Assembly: GCF_037969725.1 (NCBI RefSeq)
Contig: NZ_CP150203.1
Coordinates: 3,922,001 to 3,986,000 of the forward strand
Direction of reading: 5' to 3'
Length of the DNA: 64,000 nt
Source: Paenibacillus sp. FSL W8-0426
GTDB taxonomy: Bacteria; Bacillota; Bacilli; Paenibacillales; Paenibacillaceae
The first letter of the stretch is position 1. Each line of letters starts with the position of its first letter. Shown here piece by piece: positions 33,097 to 42,629 of the stretch. Both the position numbers and the translations under genes were made by a program. Below the pieces are notes generated by a model. It saw only the letters and a program-made list of their open reading frames with translations, was not told where the DNA came from and searched no databases.

Positions 33097-33924
33097 TCAA
33101 TTATGATCCAAATCATGATGAAGTTCTTTGGCGGGAACAACGGGCTCGTATTTTTGCCCTTTTGCAACAGGTTGTGATATATAAACGAAGTCCCCCGTTC
33201 CGTCGGGCGCGCTTCCTTTAGCCCATAACCCTTCGCTGGATTCGGTTCCTTCAGAGAGATTCCAGAACTCATAGGCTTCAGGTTGAGACTCCTGCTCTGC
33301 CTCCGGCGGAAAGGAAGCCGGTACCACGACGCCATTCTTTTCTTCCAGCTCCTGAATGGCGGCCATCCATTGATATTGATGATAACGATCCCGTGCCAGC
33401 ATTTTTCGTAAAGTCGCGCGGACGCCTTCATCGTTCGTCATCTGATATAGTCTCGCCACTTGCAATCGGCCCTGACTTTCGGCATGCAGATTAGACCGCA
33501 TGTCTGCAAGAAGGTTGCCGCTGGCCACGATATATGAACCGTTCCATGGTACGCCGGTAGAGTTGGTAGGTAAGCCGCCCAATCCGCTTACAAGCAGATG
33601 TTGGGGATTAATGCCTCCCATAATGGCAGCTGTAACGGGATCCTCAGCGGCTTTCTGCTGCTCGGCAGGTGTGGCGCCATCCAATAGCTGGCTAATCAAT
33701 GCGCATAACATTTCGACATGGCCAATTTCCTCCGTGCCGATATCCATCAGCATATCTTTGTATTTTTCCTCGCCCCGACAATTAAACCCTTGAAAAAGGT
33801 ACTGCATCATCACTGTCATTTCACCGAACTGCCCTCCCAGTACTTCCTGGACCTGGCGTGCTAATGCCGGATCAGGGCGATCTACTTTAACCTCGAACTG
33901 TAACTCTTTCTGATGTCGAAACAT
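33097..33924 (-). CDS. manganese catalase family protein
   Basis: The product is 275 residues with a ferritin-like four-helix bundle. Metal ligands are visible: Glu in GGQFGEMTVMMQYLFQGF (about residue 35), TEEIGHVEML (Glu and His near 69-73), HAESQGRLQVARLY (Glu near 150) and DRYHQYQW (His near 182). The C-terminal tail is acidic and rich in Gly and Pro, as in spore-associated and KatN-type members. It breaks down hydrogen peroxide with a di-manganese centre. RBS GGAGG is present. Confidence 0.92.
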   Translation of the reverse strand: MFRHQKELQFEVKVDRPDPALARQVQEVLGGQFGEMTVMMQYLFQGFNCRGEEKYKDMLMDIGTEEIGHVEMLCALISQLLDGATPAEQQKAAEDPVTAAIMGGINPQHLLVSGLGGLPTNSTGVPWNGSYIVASGNLLADMRSNLHAESQGRLQVARLYQMTNDEGVRATLRKMLARDRYHQYQWMAAIQELEEKNGVVVPASFPPEAEQESQPEAYEFWNLSEGTESSEGLWAKGSAPDGTGDFVYISQPVAKGQKYEPVVPAKELHHDLDHN

Positions 33925-34267
33925 ATGATTTCCTCCGTTTGTAAGTTGGATTGATTTCTAAAAGTATATAACCCTTTCACATCGCTCTAAACAGAGGGTA
34001 AACTCTTTCCGATCAACCAACCTTCCCGTTTTCCTGCTTGTTTCACCCATCGTTTCGACGGGATTCGATATGCCTCACTGCTCCAATAACGCTCAGCTGC
34101 TTCCGCTTCTTTGACACAAATCTCTTGAAAAGAGGTGTTTCACTGGCTAGAATACTGGGTATTAAGCACATATTGTTGTTTTTAACCGACGATTTCTTAT
34201 TGAACATAAGATATCCGCAAAACACTAAATTTCGACGATGTATTATACACCAAAAGGAGAGCTCAAA
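33925..34267. other. gene-free stretch
   Basis: Upstream region of the divergent catalase and hybrid kinase genes. I see no coding frame, no strong hairpin and no repeat. The AAAGGAG site before 34268 is the only clear signal. Confidence 0.4.
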
Positions 34268-36904
34268 ATGCAGGTTCAAAAGGTTGATCATCATGAATTA
34301 TTCGAGCAGATATATAACCTAGCGCCTATTGGAATTGCACTCGTTGCTCCGACAGGGCAATGGCTGAAAGTGAACCCTGCTTTTTGCAATATGATGGGCT
34401 TTACCAGTGAGGAATTATTGAACCTCAGCTACCAGGATATTACGCATCCCGAGGACTCGCCGCAAGATGTGATCTATGCCTGTGAGCTGTTTGAAGGTAT
34501 ATCGAAAGAACATAAATACGAAAAACGATACATCAAAAAAGATGGCAATGTCCTTTGGATTTCATTACATGTTTCCTTGGCTCGAGACGAAACGACGGAT
34601 GAGCCGCTTTACTTCATTTGCCATATTGTGGATATTACGGATCGTAAAGCGTCCGAACAGAAGCTATTGCACAGTGAAGAGATGTTCAAACTGATTTCGG
34701 ATAATGCTCAGGAGATCATTTATATCACGAATTGTGAAGGCGTCTGTCGATTCTGCTCCCCTTCCGTTCAGCATTTGCTGGGCTACTCGCCCGAAGATAT
34801 AATTGGCAAGGATAACATTGCATATTTCCATCCCCAAGATCTGGAACGTATCTCACAGATGGACCTGTCCTCTGGCAATATGCTGAATGTTAGGATTCGC
34901 CATAAAGACGGTCATTATCTTTGGTTCGAAACTACGTATAAAATCATCGGAAATGCTGAGCATGAACAGCAGATCCTTTTCATTGGACGAGATGTCTCCG
35001 AACGAAAAAAACATGAAGAGATCGTTGCAGAGGCAGAACGTATCGCGATGATCGGCAGTTGGGAATGGGATATGGTCAATGACCAAATCGCCATTTCAGA
35101 TCAAATCTTTGAGATTCTTGAACTCGAACGCACTCCCCAACGATATCGCGCAAATGATGTTTTTAAAGCCATGAATCCCGCGGATGCAGCATCTCTGCAA
35201 CAAAAAATCGGCTGGGTAAAACAAGGCGAGCCGCTTGACTTCGAGTACAAATACATCAGCAAGAATGGCAGCGAGAAATATCTTCACTTGCGCGGATTGA
35301 TTACGTTTGATGAATACTGCAAGCCATTACAGTTAAATGGGACATTGCAGGATATTACCGAGCGGAAACTCATTGAATTCAAGCTGCAGGAGACCGTGGA
35401 ACGGTACACATCGCTGAAAAAATATAATCATGACGCCATTATCTCGTTTAACATGGATGGGAACATTATGAATGCCAATCCTGTAGCGGTGAAAATGACA
35501 GGCTGTCCCGTGGCTGAAATGAGCGGCACAAGCATACAAAGGTTTATCGGGGCCGTTAATCTAGGACTGATTCTCCGCAGCAATTACGAGTTGGCCGAGA
35601 AGGAAATCAACACCATTCGCCATAAGGACGGCCACGAGACCGAAGTCTTGGCTACGCTTGCTCCGATCATTATCAACAAGGCCAATGTGGGGTTTTATCT
35701 GATCGCAAAGGACATTACCGAACAGAAAAAACTGCTCGTTGCCAAAGAGACGGCCGAAAGAATGAATCAGGCCAAAAGTGAATTTCTAGCCATGATGAGC
35801 CATGAAATTCGCACCCCCATGAACGGCGTAATCGGGATGACGGACCTGCTGCTGGATACGCCGGGACTCAGCGGAGAACAAAAGGAATATATCAGCATTA
35901 TCCAGAAGAGCGGAGATTCCTTGCTGGCCATCATTAATGATATTCTTGATTTTTCCAAAATCGAGTCAGGCAAAACCGAGCTGGTCGATGATCCGTTTGA
36001 TCTTCGAGAAATCGTGACAGAAACGGTGCAGATCGTAAAACCACTGGTTCGCGAAAAGAATCTGGATATCCGTGTATGTCTGGATGATGCCATTCCGACT
36101 CCGGTGCATGGCGATGCTTACCGTCTTAAACAAGTACTGACCAATATCATCGGCAACGCGGTTAAATTTACTTCAGAAGGCGGCGTGGAAATCAATGTCG
36201 GCGTTAAAGAGCAGTGCAGCAGCAACGTGCAGCTGCAATTCACGGTGAAGGATTCGGGAATAGGGATTCCGGTGGAGAAAAGACAACAATTGTTTGAGCC
36301 GTTCTACCAGCTGGAAAACTTCATGACTCGCAAACCTCAAGGCACCGGTCTCGGGCTTGCCATCAGCAAAAAGCTGGTGGAGCTGATGCAGGGTGATATC
36401 TGGATCGAAGAATCGGATGAACCGGGTACAACCTTTGCATTTACCGCATGGTTCAAGTTGAACAACAATGAAGAGAGCAGCACATTCGATCAACAACAGA
36501 AAAAGAACAAATCGGCATCTCTTCGGATTCTGATCGCGGAAGACAATGAGGTGAATCAGCTTGTCCTTGGCAGAATGATCGAGAAAAAAGGACACTTTGT
36601 AGACCTGGTGGTCGACGGTGCCGAAGCTGTCGAGGCTGTCAAACGGCATGCGTATGATATTGTTTTTATGGACGTGCATATGCCGCGGCTGGATGGCTTT
36701 GAAGCGACTAAAGCGATTAAGGAAATGCTTGACCCCCAATCATGTCCATTTATTGTTGCGGTAACGGCAAATGCCGTAAGAGGAGACATGGATAAATGCT
36801 TGAAGGCAGGCATGGATGCATATGTAAGCAAACCTATTAAAGGCGAGTCGATTACGCAAGTGCTGGAGATGTATTATATCAAGAACCAGATCAATCATTC
36901 ATAA
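34268..36904 (+). CDS. soluble four-PAS hybrid sensor histidine kinase
   Basis: The product is 878 residues with no membrane helix. Four PAS/PAC units lie at about residues 1-115, 130-245, 250-365 and 370-485. HisKA has SHEIRTP near 517, HATPase_c has GNAVKFTSEGGV and GTGLGLAISKKL near 640-700, and a C-terminal receiver domain (about 750-868) has LIAEDNEVNQ, phospho-acceptor FMDVHMPRLDG and the Lys in VSKP. It starts at ATG 34268 behind AAAGGAG; upstream ATG codons lack a site. It probably senses cytoplasmic redox or small ligands. No output regulator lies next to it. Confidence 0.93.
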   Translation: MQVQKVDHHELFEQIYNLAPIGIALVAPTGQWLKVNPAFCNMMGFTSEELLNLSYQDITHPEDSPQDVIYACELFEGISKEHKYEKRYIKKDGNVLWISLHVSLARDETTDEPLYFICHIVDITDRKASEQKLLHSEEMFKLISDNAQEIIYITNCEGVCRFCSPSVQHLLGYSPEDIIGKDNIAYFHPQDLERISQMDLSSGNMLNVRIRHKDGHYLWFETTYKIIGNAEHEQQILFIGRDVSERKKHEEIVAEAERIAMIGSWEWDMVNDQIAISDQIFEILELERTPQRYRANDVFKAMNPADAASLQQKIGWVKQGEPLDFEYKYISKNGSEKYLHLRGLITFDEYCKPLQLNGTLQDITERKLIEFKLQETVERYTSLKKYNHDAIISFNMDGNIMNANPVAVKMTGCPVAEMSGTSIQRFIGAVNLGLILRSNYELAEKEINTIRHKDGHETEVLATLAPIIINKANVGFYLIAKDITEQKKLLVAKETAERMNQAKSEFLAMMSHEIRTPMNGVIGMTDLLLDTPGLSGEQKEYISIIQKSGDSLLAIINDILDFSKIESGKTELVDDPFDLREIVTETVQIVKPLVREKNLDIRVCLDDAIPTPVHGDAYRLKQVLTNIIGNAVKFTSEGGVEINVGVKEQCSSNVQLQFTVKDSGIGIPVEKRQQLFEPFYQLENFMTRKPQGTGLGLAISKKLVELMQGDIWIEESDEPGTTFAFTAWFKLNNNEESSTFDQQQKKNKSASLRILIAEDNEVNQLVLGRMIEKKGHFVDLVVDGAEAVEAVKRHAYDIVFMDVHMPRLDGFEATKAIKEMLDPQSCPFIVAVTANAVRGDMDKCLKAGMDAYVSKPIKGESITQVLEMYYIKNQINHS

Positions 36905-36937
36905 TTTGCAAACAAGGCTAACGATGAAGGTTTCGTA

Positions 36938-36977
36938 TCAAGCCATAGATGAACATCCGTCCATCTATGGCTTTATT
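36938..36977 (+). terminator. terminator after hybrid kinase
   Basis: AAGCCATAGATG pairs with CATCTATGGCTT, followed by a T-rich stretch. Confidence 0.75.
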
Positions 36978-37023
36978 GCATGCATTCCGCCACTGGATAA
37001 AAATTTGTTTTCTTAAAACATAG

Positions 37024-37048
37024 AAAAACCGCTGTTCCAGCGGCTTTC
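37024..37048 (-). terminator. terminator after solute-binding protein gene
   Basis: AAACCGCTG - TTC - CAGCGGCTT with T run on the minus strand. Confidence 0.7.
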
Positions 37049-37089
37049 CACGAAACGATGTTTTTTCTCCTCTCAATAAAAGAATCCCT

Positions 37090-38787
37090 TTAATCTATAT
37101 CTTTTCCTGTCCATAATCTTACGCGGTCCTTGATCCACTCGGTATATTGTTGTTCCATGCCTTCCGCTCCCGCTTGGTTGAGTTCTGCAATCATGTTGTC
37201 GTAAATTCCGTCAAATGAATCCGGAGAGGATGTAACGGCTTCAGCAATACGCTTTTGTATGATATCCTGCGTCTTCTGGTATACAACGTTGTAATCTCCG
37301 CTATCCGAAGGGATCGGCATATTGTACGCAGCTCCCCATTCTTTGACAGGAAATTGTTCTTCGGATGGGAACAGATCCTTCCAGGTCGTGATACCATAAC
37401 CTTGTAGCGCTTCTTTTTCGGCATTGGAGTAACTCTGTTGAATTTGTTCGGGATAATTGGTAGTGTAGTAGTTCCCCGTCGAATCTTTGACGCCGTCTCC
37501 ATAGTGCGCCCCAAAAATATAATACAGACCGATTCCGGATTCGGCAGTGAAGGCATTATTGTCCTTATTTTTTCGCTCTTGCACTTCTTCCGGAATGGTG
37601 CGAACTCCGTCTTTGACGACGTAGTGTTCGCCTTCAATCCCCCAGTTCCGCAGGATTTGCCCTTCTTCCGAGGACATCCAATCCAAAAATTTAATGGCTC
37701 TCACGGGATCTTCGCAATTCACGGTAATGCCGATGCCATATCCGTCAAAACCTATGTCCTGAAAGTCTTTTCGCACAAAGTCTTCATTAAGCGTGACGGG
37801 ATAATATCCATACGTCATCTCATCCTTCCCTGCGCTTTTGAGCGCATTTTCCGCATCGCTGTATCCCCAATTCGGATCAAGCAAGGAAAGGACGCGTCCG
37901 CTCGCAATTTTGGATTTATACTGATCATCCTTCTGTACAAAACTATCTTTGTCCAACAGTCCCTCGTTGTACATTTTATTCAACCAACGGAAGTACTCCT
38001 TTTCTTCAGGGCGTTTGTAATGCAGTACAGCCTCATAGGTTTCGGGATCAATATAATACTCACCGTCCCCTGGACTTCCCGTGGACATGGCAGCCGGGTC
38101 GGTAACCGTAATCATTCTTCGCCAACCGTCAGCGCTAAGAGACAACGGGATGGTGGGTTGACCGTCTTCTGTGGTAGGATGTTTTTCGTAGAATTGTCGC
38201 AGTACTTGTTCAAAGTCTTCCAACGTTTTGATTTCCGGGTATCCAAGCTCTTTGACGACCCGATGTTGAATGGCAGCCCCGTTATTTGCATCGAAATATA
38301 TTTGGTCAATGGCGCCATTTGTCGGAATCCAATATATGGACGGATCTTCATTGCTATATTTCAAACGGTTAAAGTGTTCTCCATAAATCTTTTTCAAGTT
38401 CGGCGCGTGTTCTTCAATCAGGTCCGTCAAATCAATCATCGCACCGGCATCGACCAATCTAGTTAAATTCCCTTTAGGAAAAATCAAATCCGGATAGTCC
38501 CCGCTTGCAGCCATGAGCGAAATGCGGTCGTTTCCTCCCCCGCTGGAAATATCGTATTCCGCGTTAATCGTCACGCCCGTCAATTCGGTGATTTTCTTTC
38601 CAACCGCATCTTGCATTTTATTCCAATTGGGACTTGCGTCAGCTCCGAAAAAGGTAAACGTAACGGCCTGATTGGACTCGCCTCCTTCCGAATCCGGCGT
38701 GTTGGCTGCATTTCCATTTCCACAACCGGCAATGAACAGCGTCGTCGCAAGCATGAACGCTCCCAGTTTCATCTTTCCCGATTTCAT
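37090..38787 (-). CDS. ABC transporter substrate-binding lipoprotein (family 1, LplA/YtcQ-like)
   Basis: The product is 565 residues starting MKSGKMKLGAF with a GGGGGG-type site upstream. A signal peptide ends in the lipobox LFIAGC with Cys near residue 22. The mature protein has the family-1 sugar-binding pattern: SLMAASGDYPDLIF, GAMIDLTDLIEEHAPNLKKIY and AIKFLDWMSSEEGQILRNWGIEG. Its size matches the long oligosaccharide-binding proteins common in Paenibacillus. No ABC permease is adjacent, so the partner genes lie elsewhere. An AraC regulator is divergent, and a cre-like site lies 57-70 bases upstream, suggesting catabolite control. Confidence 0.9.
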   Translation of the reverse strand: MKSGKMKLGAFMLATTLFIAGCGNGNAANTPDSEGGESNQAVTFTFFGADASPNWNKMQDAVGKKITELTGVTINAEYDISSGGGNDRISLMAASGDYPDLIFPKGNLTRLVDAGAMIDLTDLIEEHAPNLKKIYGEHFNRLKYSNEDPSIYWIPTNGAIDQIYFDANNGAAIQHRVVKELGYPEIKTLEDFEQVLRQFYEKHPTTEDGQPTIPLSLSADGWRRMITVTDPAAMSTGSPGDGEYYIDPETYEAVLHYKRPEEKEYFRWLNKMYNEGLLDKDSFVQKDDQYKSKIASGRVLSLLDPNWGYSDAENALKSAGKDEMTYGYYPVTLNEDFVRKDFQDIGFDGYGIGITVNCEDPVRAIKFLDWMSSEEGQILRNWGIEGEHYVVKDGVRTIPEEVQERKNKDNNAFTAESGIGLYYIFGAHYGDGVKDSTGNYYTTNYPEQIQQSYSNAEKEALQGYGITTWKDLFPSEEQFPVKEWGAAYNMPIPSDSGDYNVVYQKTQDIIQKRIAEAVTSSPDSFDGIYDNMIAELNQAGAEGMEQQYTEWIKDRVRLWTGKDID

Positions 38788-38843
38788 TGATCTTCGCCCC
38801 CCGCATTTGGCTCTCTTGATATTAGGATGCAAACAAGATGAAT

Positions 38844-38857
38844 AGAATGCGCTTTCA
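38844..38857 (-). promoter_or_regulatory. cre-like site upstream of solute-binding protein gene
   Basis: On the minus strand TGAAAGCGCATTCT matches the CcpA cre consensus TGWAANCGNTNWCA at all but two fixed positions. It lies in the divergent region. Confidence 0.35.
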
Positions 38858-38975
38858 AATGTTATTTTTGCTCTACCTTCTTCAACATCCTCTCTTTATC
38901 GTAAATCTCGTCTATGAAGCAAACCTTGATTTTTTAGACCAATGAATAGCATTATAAAGACATCCTTCCTGATAA

Positions 38976-39857
38976 GTGGTGATTACGATCAAGAATATCC
39001 CTTTAAGATGGTTTACGAAAGATGAGGAATTCCCTTTCTTTATTCAGCATGGCGGCCATGATGAAGATTTCCCCTTACACAATCATCTGGACTTTCTGGA
39101 GCTCGTCATCGTTCTTAACGGTCATGCAACGCATGTCGTTAACCATGAAGTTACGTTTATCAAAAAAGGGCATGTTTTTATCATTCATGGACATGACGCA
39201 CATGCTTATTTAGACCCCTGCAGCTTCAGAATATGTAATATCATGTTCAAACCCGAATTATTGGACCGCATTGGACCTGACTTACACTCGTTAAATGGGT
39301 ATTTGTCTATGTTTATTCCGCAGACCTCCTGCACAAATAAAAAGGTGAAGCAGCATCATCTGTCCATGCCCTTAAATGATTTCGAATACGTAGAAGCATT
39401 TGTTGCCGAAATGATCGATGAATACCAGTTAAAGCAGCCAGGTCATAAAACGTTATTGACTTCAAAATTCATTGAATTGGTGATTTACTTGTCCAGATTT
39501 CATGAATCCGGCGGAAGAGGAACAAAAACCCATTTAGTGCATTTGTCTACGGCGGTATCTTATATCGAGGATCATTATTTAGAACAAATTAGTCTGGAAG
39601 ACATCGCATCGCATTCCAATATTTCTACAAGGCATTTAAACCGGATTTTCAAATCGTTTTATCAGACATCGCCTATGGCGTACCTTCAGCGTTTGCGGTT
39701 GGAACGCGCTTGTCATCTTCTAAGATTGACCCAGTGGCCTATTACTCAAGTCTCTTATCAATCGGGATTCAATGACAGCAATTATTTCTCAAGGCAATTT
39801 AATAAAGTATACGGAATGTCACCTAAGCAGTTTAGGCAAAAAGAGTCCACTTCCTGA
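38976..39857 (+). CDS. AraC family transcriptional regulator
   Basis: The product is 293 residues. An N-terminal cupin domain (about 20-100, PLHNHLDFLELVIVLNGHATHVVN) is followed by the C-terminal pair of helix-turn-helix motifs (ISLEDIASHSNISTRHLNRIFKSFYQTSPMAYLQRLRLERACHLL and ITQVSYQSGFNDSNYFSRQFNKVYGMSPKQFR). It starts with GTG GTG and no strong ribosome site, so the start is tentative. It is divergent from a sugar-binding lipoprotein gene and probably controls it. Confidence 0.9.
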   Translation: MVITIKNIPLRWFTKDEEFPFFIQHGGHDEDFPLHNHLDFLELVIVLNGHATHVVNHEVTFIKKGHVFIIHGHDAHAYLDPCSFRICNIMFKPELLDRIGPDLHSLNGYLSMFIPQTSCTNKKVKQHHLSMPLNDFEYVEAFVAEMIDEYQLKQPGHKTLLTSKFIELVIYLSRFHESGGRGTKTHLVHLSTAVSYIEDHYLEQISLEDIASHSNISTRHLNRIFKSFYQTSPMAYLQRLRLERACHLLRLTQWPITQVSYQSGFNDSNYFSRQFNKVYGMSPKQFRQKESTS

Positions 39858-39915
39858 ACTACAGTAACAATAGCTTGACGCGGGGCGTTAACGATGTATG
39901 CAACCTAATTCAAAT

Positions 39916-39944
39916 GAAAACAGCCGATCCTTTGATCGGCTGCC
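39916..39944 (-). terminator. terminator after DUF421 gene
   Basis: CAGCCGATC - CTTT - GATCGGCTG, with T run on the minus strand. Confidence 0.75.
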
Positions 39945-39992
39945 GGGCAGCAAAAACTCGAAATGGAGTAATCGTCCTCAAATGAATTTTTT

Positions 39993-40673
39993 CTACTTTG
40001 TCTCTCTAGGGATGATATAAAGCGTTCCATCCTCGCCATACTCCGCATATGCAATATCCTTAATATTGTCATACCCCTGTCTTTGCATATCAAGCTTGAC
40101 CTTTTCCGGGTCCATTTTCTTTCCTCTCATGGACATCGTCAGGAGTTCCCCTTTATCAATGACCGTAATAGCCAAGCTATTGGAAATATCCTGAAGACCC
40201 AAATCTTGGGCAGTCGGAGGCTCGTACTCCGGCTTGCGAAGGACGGACAGAGATCCGTCGATTTCCAGGACGGCATGTTTGACCTCCTGAAGCGAAAAAA
40301 CGTTCTGTTTTCGAAGCATGGAGAGCAATTGTTTATACTCAATGTCATATTTTTTTAATAAACCCTGATTCACTTCACCGTTATCAATCAAGAGAACAGC
40401 CCGCCCCTCTGCTGCATACCCGAATTTAACGAAACGGGTTGTTGCTTTCTCAAAAAGGTAGGAAAGAATGGCCCAGACTGCCAAAGCAAATAAGAGATGG
40501 GAGATCTTGACCTGATCGTCATACAGCGTATTTCCCACAATTTCGCTTAATACCAACGAAGATAGGAAATCCAACGGCGTAAGTTGACTGAGCGTTTTTC
40601 TTCCCGTAACGAACGTGATGACCCAAAGTCCGAAAAAACTGATGACCAGCTTGATGCTTAATTCCAACAGCAT
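39993..40673 (-). CDS. DUF421 membrane protein (YetF family)
   Basis: The product is 226 residues starting MLLELSIKL, with GGGGAGG nine bases before the ATG at 40673; longer starts have no site. Three membrane helices fill the first about 80 residues (RKTLSQLTPLDFLSSLVLSEIVGNTLYDD between them is the family signature). The cytoplasmic part has the DUF421 core LLIDNGEVNQGLLKKYDIEYKQLLSMLRKQNVFSLQEVKHAVLEIDGSLSVLRKPEYEP. YetF-type proteins occur in spore formers and some take part in germination or membrane stress. The exact role is unknown. Confidence 0.88.
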   Translation of the reverse strand: MLLELSIKLVISFFGLWVITFVTGRKTLSQLTPLDFLSSLVLSEIVGNTLYDDQVKISHLLFALAVWAILSYLFEKATTRFVKFGYAAEGRAVLLIDNGEVNQGLLKKYDIEYKQLLSMLRKQNVFSLQEVKHAVLEIDGSLSVLRKPEYEPPTAQDLGLQDISNSLAITVIDKGELLTMSMRGKKMDPEKVKLDMQRQGYDNIKDIAYAEYGEDGTLYIIPRETK

Positions 40674-40905
40674 ATCGACCAACCTCCCCTTAGAACCAAT
40701 CATTGATGAACCATTACCCACTTCTTTCAACTAAAAACAACGGCGCCCATCAAGCCAAAATGAAAAGGCATAAACCTGGTATAATACCGAGCTCATGCCT
40801 AACAGGTTGCATAAAACACTTGTCTACCTTTAAGCGAGATCACTTCAAAATGACGCCGATTCCATCAGGTTGTTGTTTTAAGATCGGGAGTCGAGCATTC
40901 ACCAT

Positions 40906-41664
40906 TCATGGAGAGGTTTTCGGATGGATATTATGCATTATTGCACTGTAGAGAAAATCGGCTAAACCTTCATGGCCATATTGATCAAAATAGTTTCTGA
41001 ATCGTGCATCGAATTTGTAAGTATTGGCAATGCAAGCCAGTAATTCTGCATCACATGTCATGAATTGCATCAGATTTTCTTTCCACTCTTCGATTAATCG
41101 CTGAGCTTCATCGGAGGAAGGATCCTGATCGACACAAGCTGCCATTTGTTTGAATATTTCCTCCATGGATTGAAACTGTTTCTCTTTATCGTCTGGCGAT
41201 AATTTTTCCAACGTTTCATTATACTCTTTATACGCTTCTGTTTCGCCATAAATGAATCTTGCCTCATTTGCATACTGTTCTTTCAATGGTAAAACGGAAG
41301 AATCCTTGAAGATTTGCAAATCGCTAATATCCATTCCCGAATCGTATTCATCGATCGCTACCATCATGGTTTCCAGTCTTTGTTTTCTCGATAATAACGT
41401 TTGTTTCTGCTTCTTCAAAATTTGTTTACGTTCTTGTCTGGTCAGCTTTAAAATGTCTGCAATTTCTTTCAAGGAAAACTCTAACTCCTTTAGGAACAGA
41501 ATCGTTTGAAGTTTTTCCAAACTGCTTCGCTCATATAAGCGATACCCTTTTTCCGTCAGATGCGTCGGTTTAAATAAATCGATTCGATCGTAATAATGCA
41601 GAGTCCGGCCTGTAATGCCTGTAATCCGAACAATATCTTTAACCGTTAATAATCGTTTCTTCAT
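40906..41664 (-). CDS. MerR family regulator with TipAS-like domain
   Basis: The product is 252 residues. The MerR winged helix is LTVKDIVRITGITGRTLHYYDRIDLFKPTHLTEKGYRLYERSSLEKLQTILFLKELEFSLKEI at residues 6-68. A long coiled-coil dimer helix follows (about 75-110). The C-terminal TipAS-type domain binds hydrophobic antibiotics in known members. The gene overlaps the DUF2268 gene by 26 bases, and the shared promoter (42597-42629) has a MerR-type operator in a long spacer. It is therefore autoregulated as the second gene of the operon (inference). Confidence 0.9.
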   Translation of the reverse strand: MKKRLLTVKDIVRITGITGRTLHYYDRIDLFKPTHLTEKGYRLYERSSLEKLQTILFLKELEFSLKEIADILKLTRQERKQILKKQKQTLLSRKQRLETMMVAIDEYDSGMDISDLQIFKDSSVLPLKEQYANEARFIYGETEAYKEYNETLEKLSPDDKEKQFQSMEEIFKQMAACVDQDPSSDEAQRLIEEWKENLMQFMTCDAELLACIANTYKFDARFRNYFDQYGHEGLADFLYSAIMHNIHPKTSP

Positions 41665-42565
41665 CCCAAAATCCTTTGACTTCGTCCAGTATTTGAGCAG
41701 CAGGCGTTATTGTCGCCTCAAAAATCGTTTTTCCCGTTTTTCTTAAATAATATCGGATTAAATAATATCCGCAAGCGTATCCGGCACTATAAGGCATGTT
41801 GACCGGTTTGAAGTTTTGAAGGGTGGCGATCTCGTCCCCGTAAAGATACGGAGCCAATTGATCAAACCCGGTTAATTGCAATCGCTCTCTAAGCACAGGC
41901 TTTATGCGTTGGTTAAGTGTTTCTGCGTTCGTTTTCGTGACCCAAGGGCCGAGCAATTCTTCTCCAAACATGAACGTCGCATAATTTTCGGCTAATCCTT
42001 CACTTACGATGAGCTCGCCCAAATGAACGTTGTGATCCCACTGAATAAATTGATAGCGCACATTATGGTTGCATTCATGCGCCAGCGAAGCTTTCATCCG
42101 CGGAATCGTGTACTCATTTGGCAGGAGCGTCCCCCAGATAAATCCGGGAATGCCGCCAAAACCGCTATATCCTTCATTTATGGTTAAAGCACGGTTTTCC
42201 GGATTCCCTAGTTGAATGGTAAACAAATACTCGGATACGGGGAGACTTATACCATGTTCCACAAATAGACCGAGGCTTTTCCTTACAGCGTGCTCACACT
42301 CTAACCAAAAAGAATCTGACGAAATCAACTCTACCTCATGTGAAATCTGCCGGGTAATCTGATCAGGAGATCGATGCATCATACTATTAAACGTAACCAC
42401 GTCAAAACCGTTCGCCTCTTCAGCTCTAAAAGGGATCTGTTGAATTTCCCATTGCTTCATAAAAGGGGCCATCATTTCGTTTCTGAATAATTCAAGCTTT
42501 TCGTCGGGCGAAGCCTGGATTATTTTTTGATAAATGTGGTCTGAACGCAATGTTTTTATGTTCAT
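41639..42565 (-). CDS. DUF2268 putative zinc-dependent protease
   Basis: The product is 308 residues starting MNIKTLRSDH. The ATG at 42565 is behind GGGAGTGAG; the promoter -10 lies so close to the upstream ATG (42592) that it cannot be used. The zinc motif is HECNH near residue 164 (HExxH), with SEGLAENYA near 193 as the third ligand helix. The family includes B. subtilis YjaZ. It lacks a signal peptide and membrane helix, so it acts in the cytoplasm. It is co-transcribed with the MerR/TipAS-like regulator, so an antibiotic-like ligand may induce it. Confidence 0.85.
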   Translation of the reverse strand: MNIKTLRSDHIYQKIIQASPDEKLELFRNEMMAPFMKQWEIQQIPFRAEEANGFDVVTFNSMMHRSPDQITRQISHEVELISSDSFWLECEHAVRKSLGLFVEHGISLPVSEYLFTIQLGNPENRALTINEGYSGFGGIPGFIWGTLLPNEYTIPRMKASLAHECNHNVRYQFIQWDHNVHLGELIVSEGLAENYATFMFGEELLGPWVTKTNAETLNQRIKPVLRERLQLTGFDQLAPYLYGDEIATLQNFKPVNMPYSAGYACGYYLIRYYLRKTGKTIFEATITPAAQILDEVKGFWDEETIING

Positions 42566-42596
42566 ATCTCTCACTCCCAGTGATGTATTCATAGAG

Positions 42597-42629
42597 AGAG
42601 TATGGACTATGACCTAACGTCATAGTCAA
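42597..42629 (-). promoter_or_regulatory. MerR-type promoter with palindrome in a 19-base spacer
   Basis: Minus strand TTGACT (42629-42624) and CATACT (42604-42599) are 19 bases apart, longer than the usual 17. The palindrome GACTATGAC-N5-GTCATAGTC (42605-42627) fills the spacer. This is the layout by which MerR proteins untwist promoters to activate them. Confidence 0.7.

Noticed and set aside
37438-38466. Long plus-strand open frame of about 340 codons
   Set aside because: It lies fully inside the solute-binding protein gene on the other strand, lacks a ribosome site and has no domain pattern. The minus-strand protein is clearly real.
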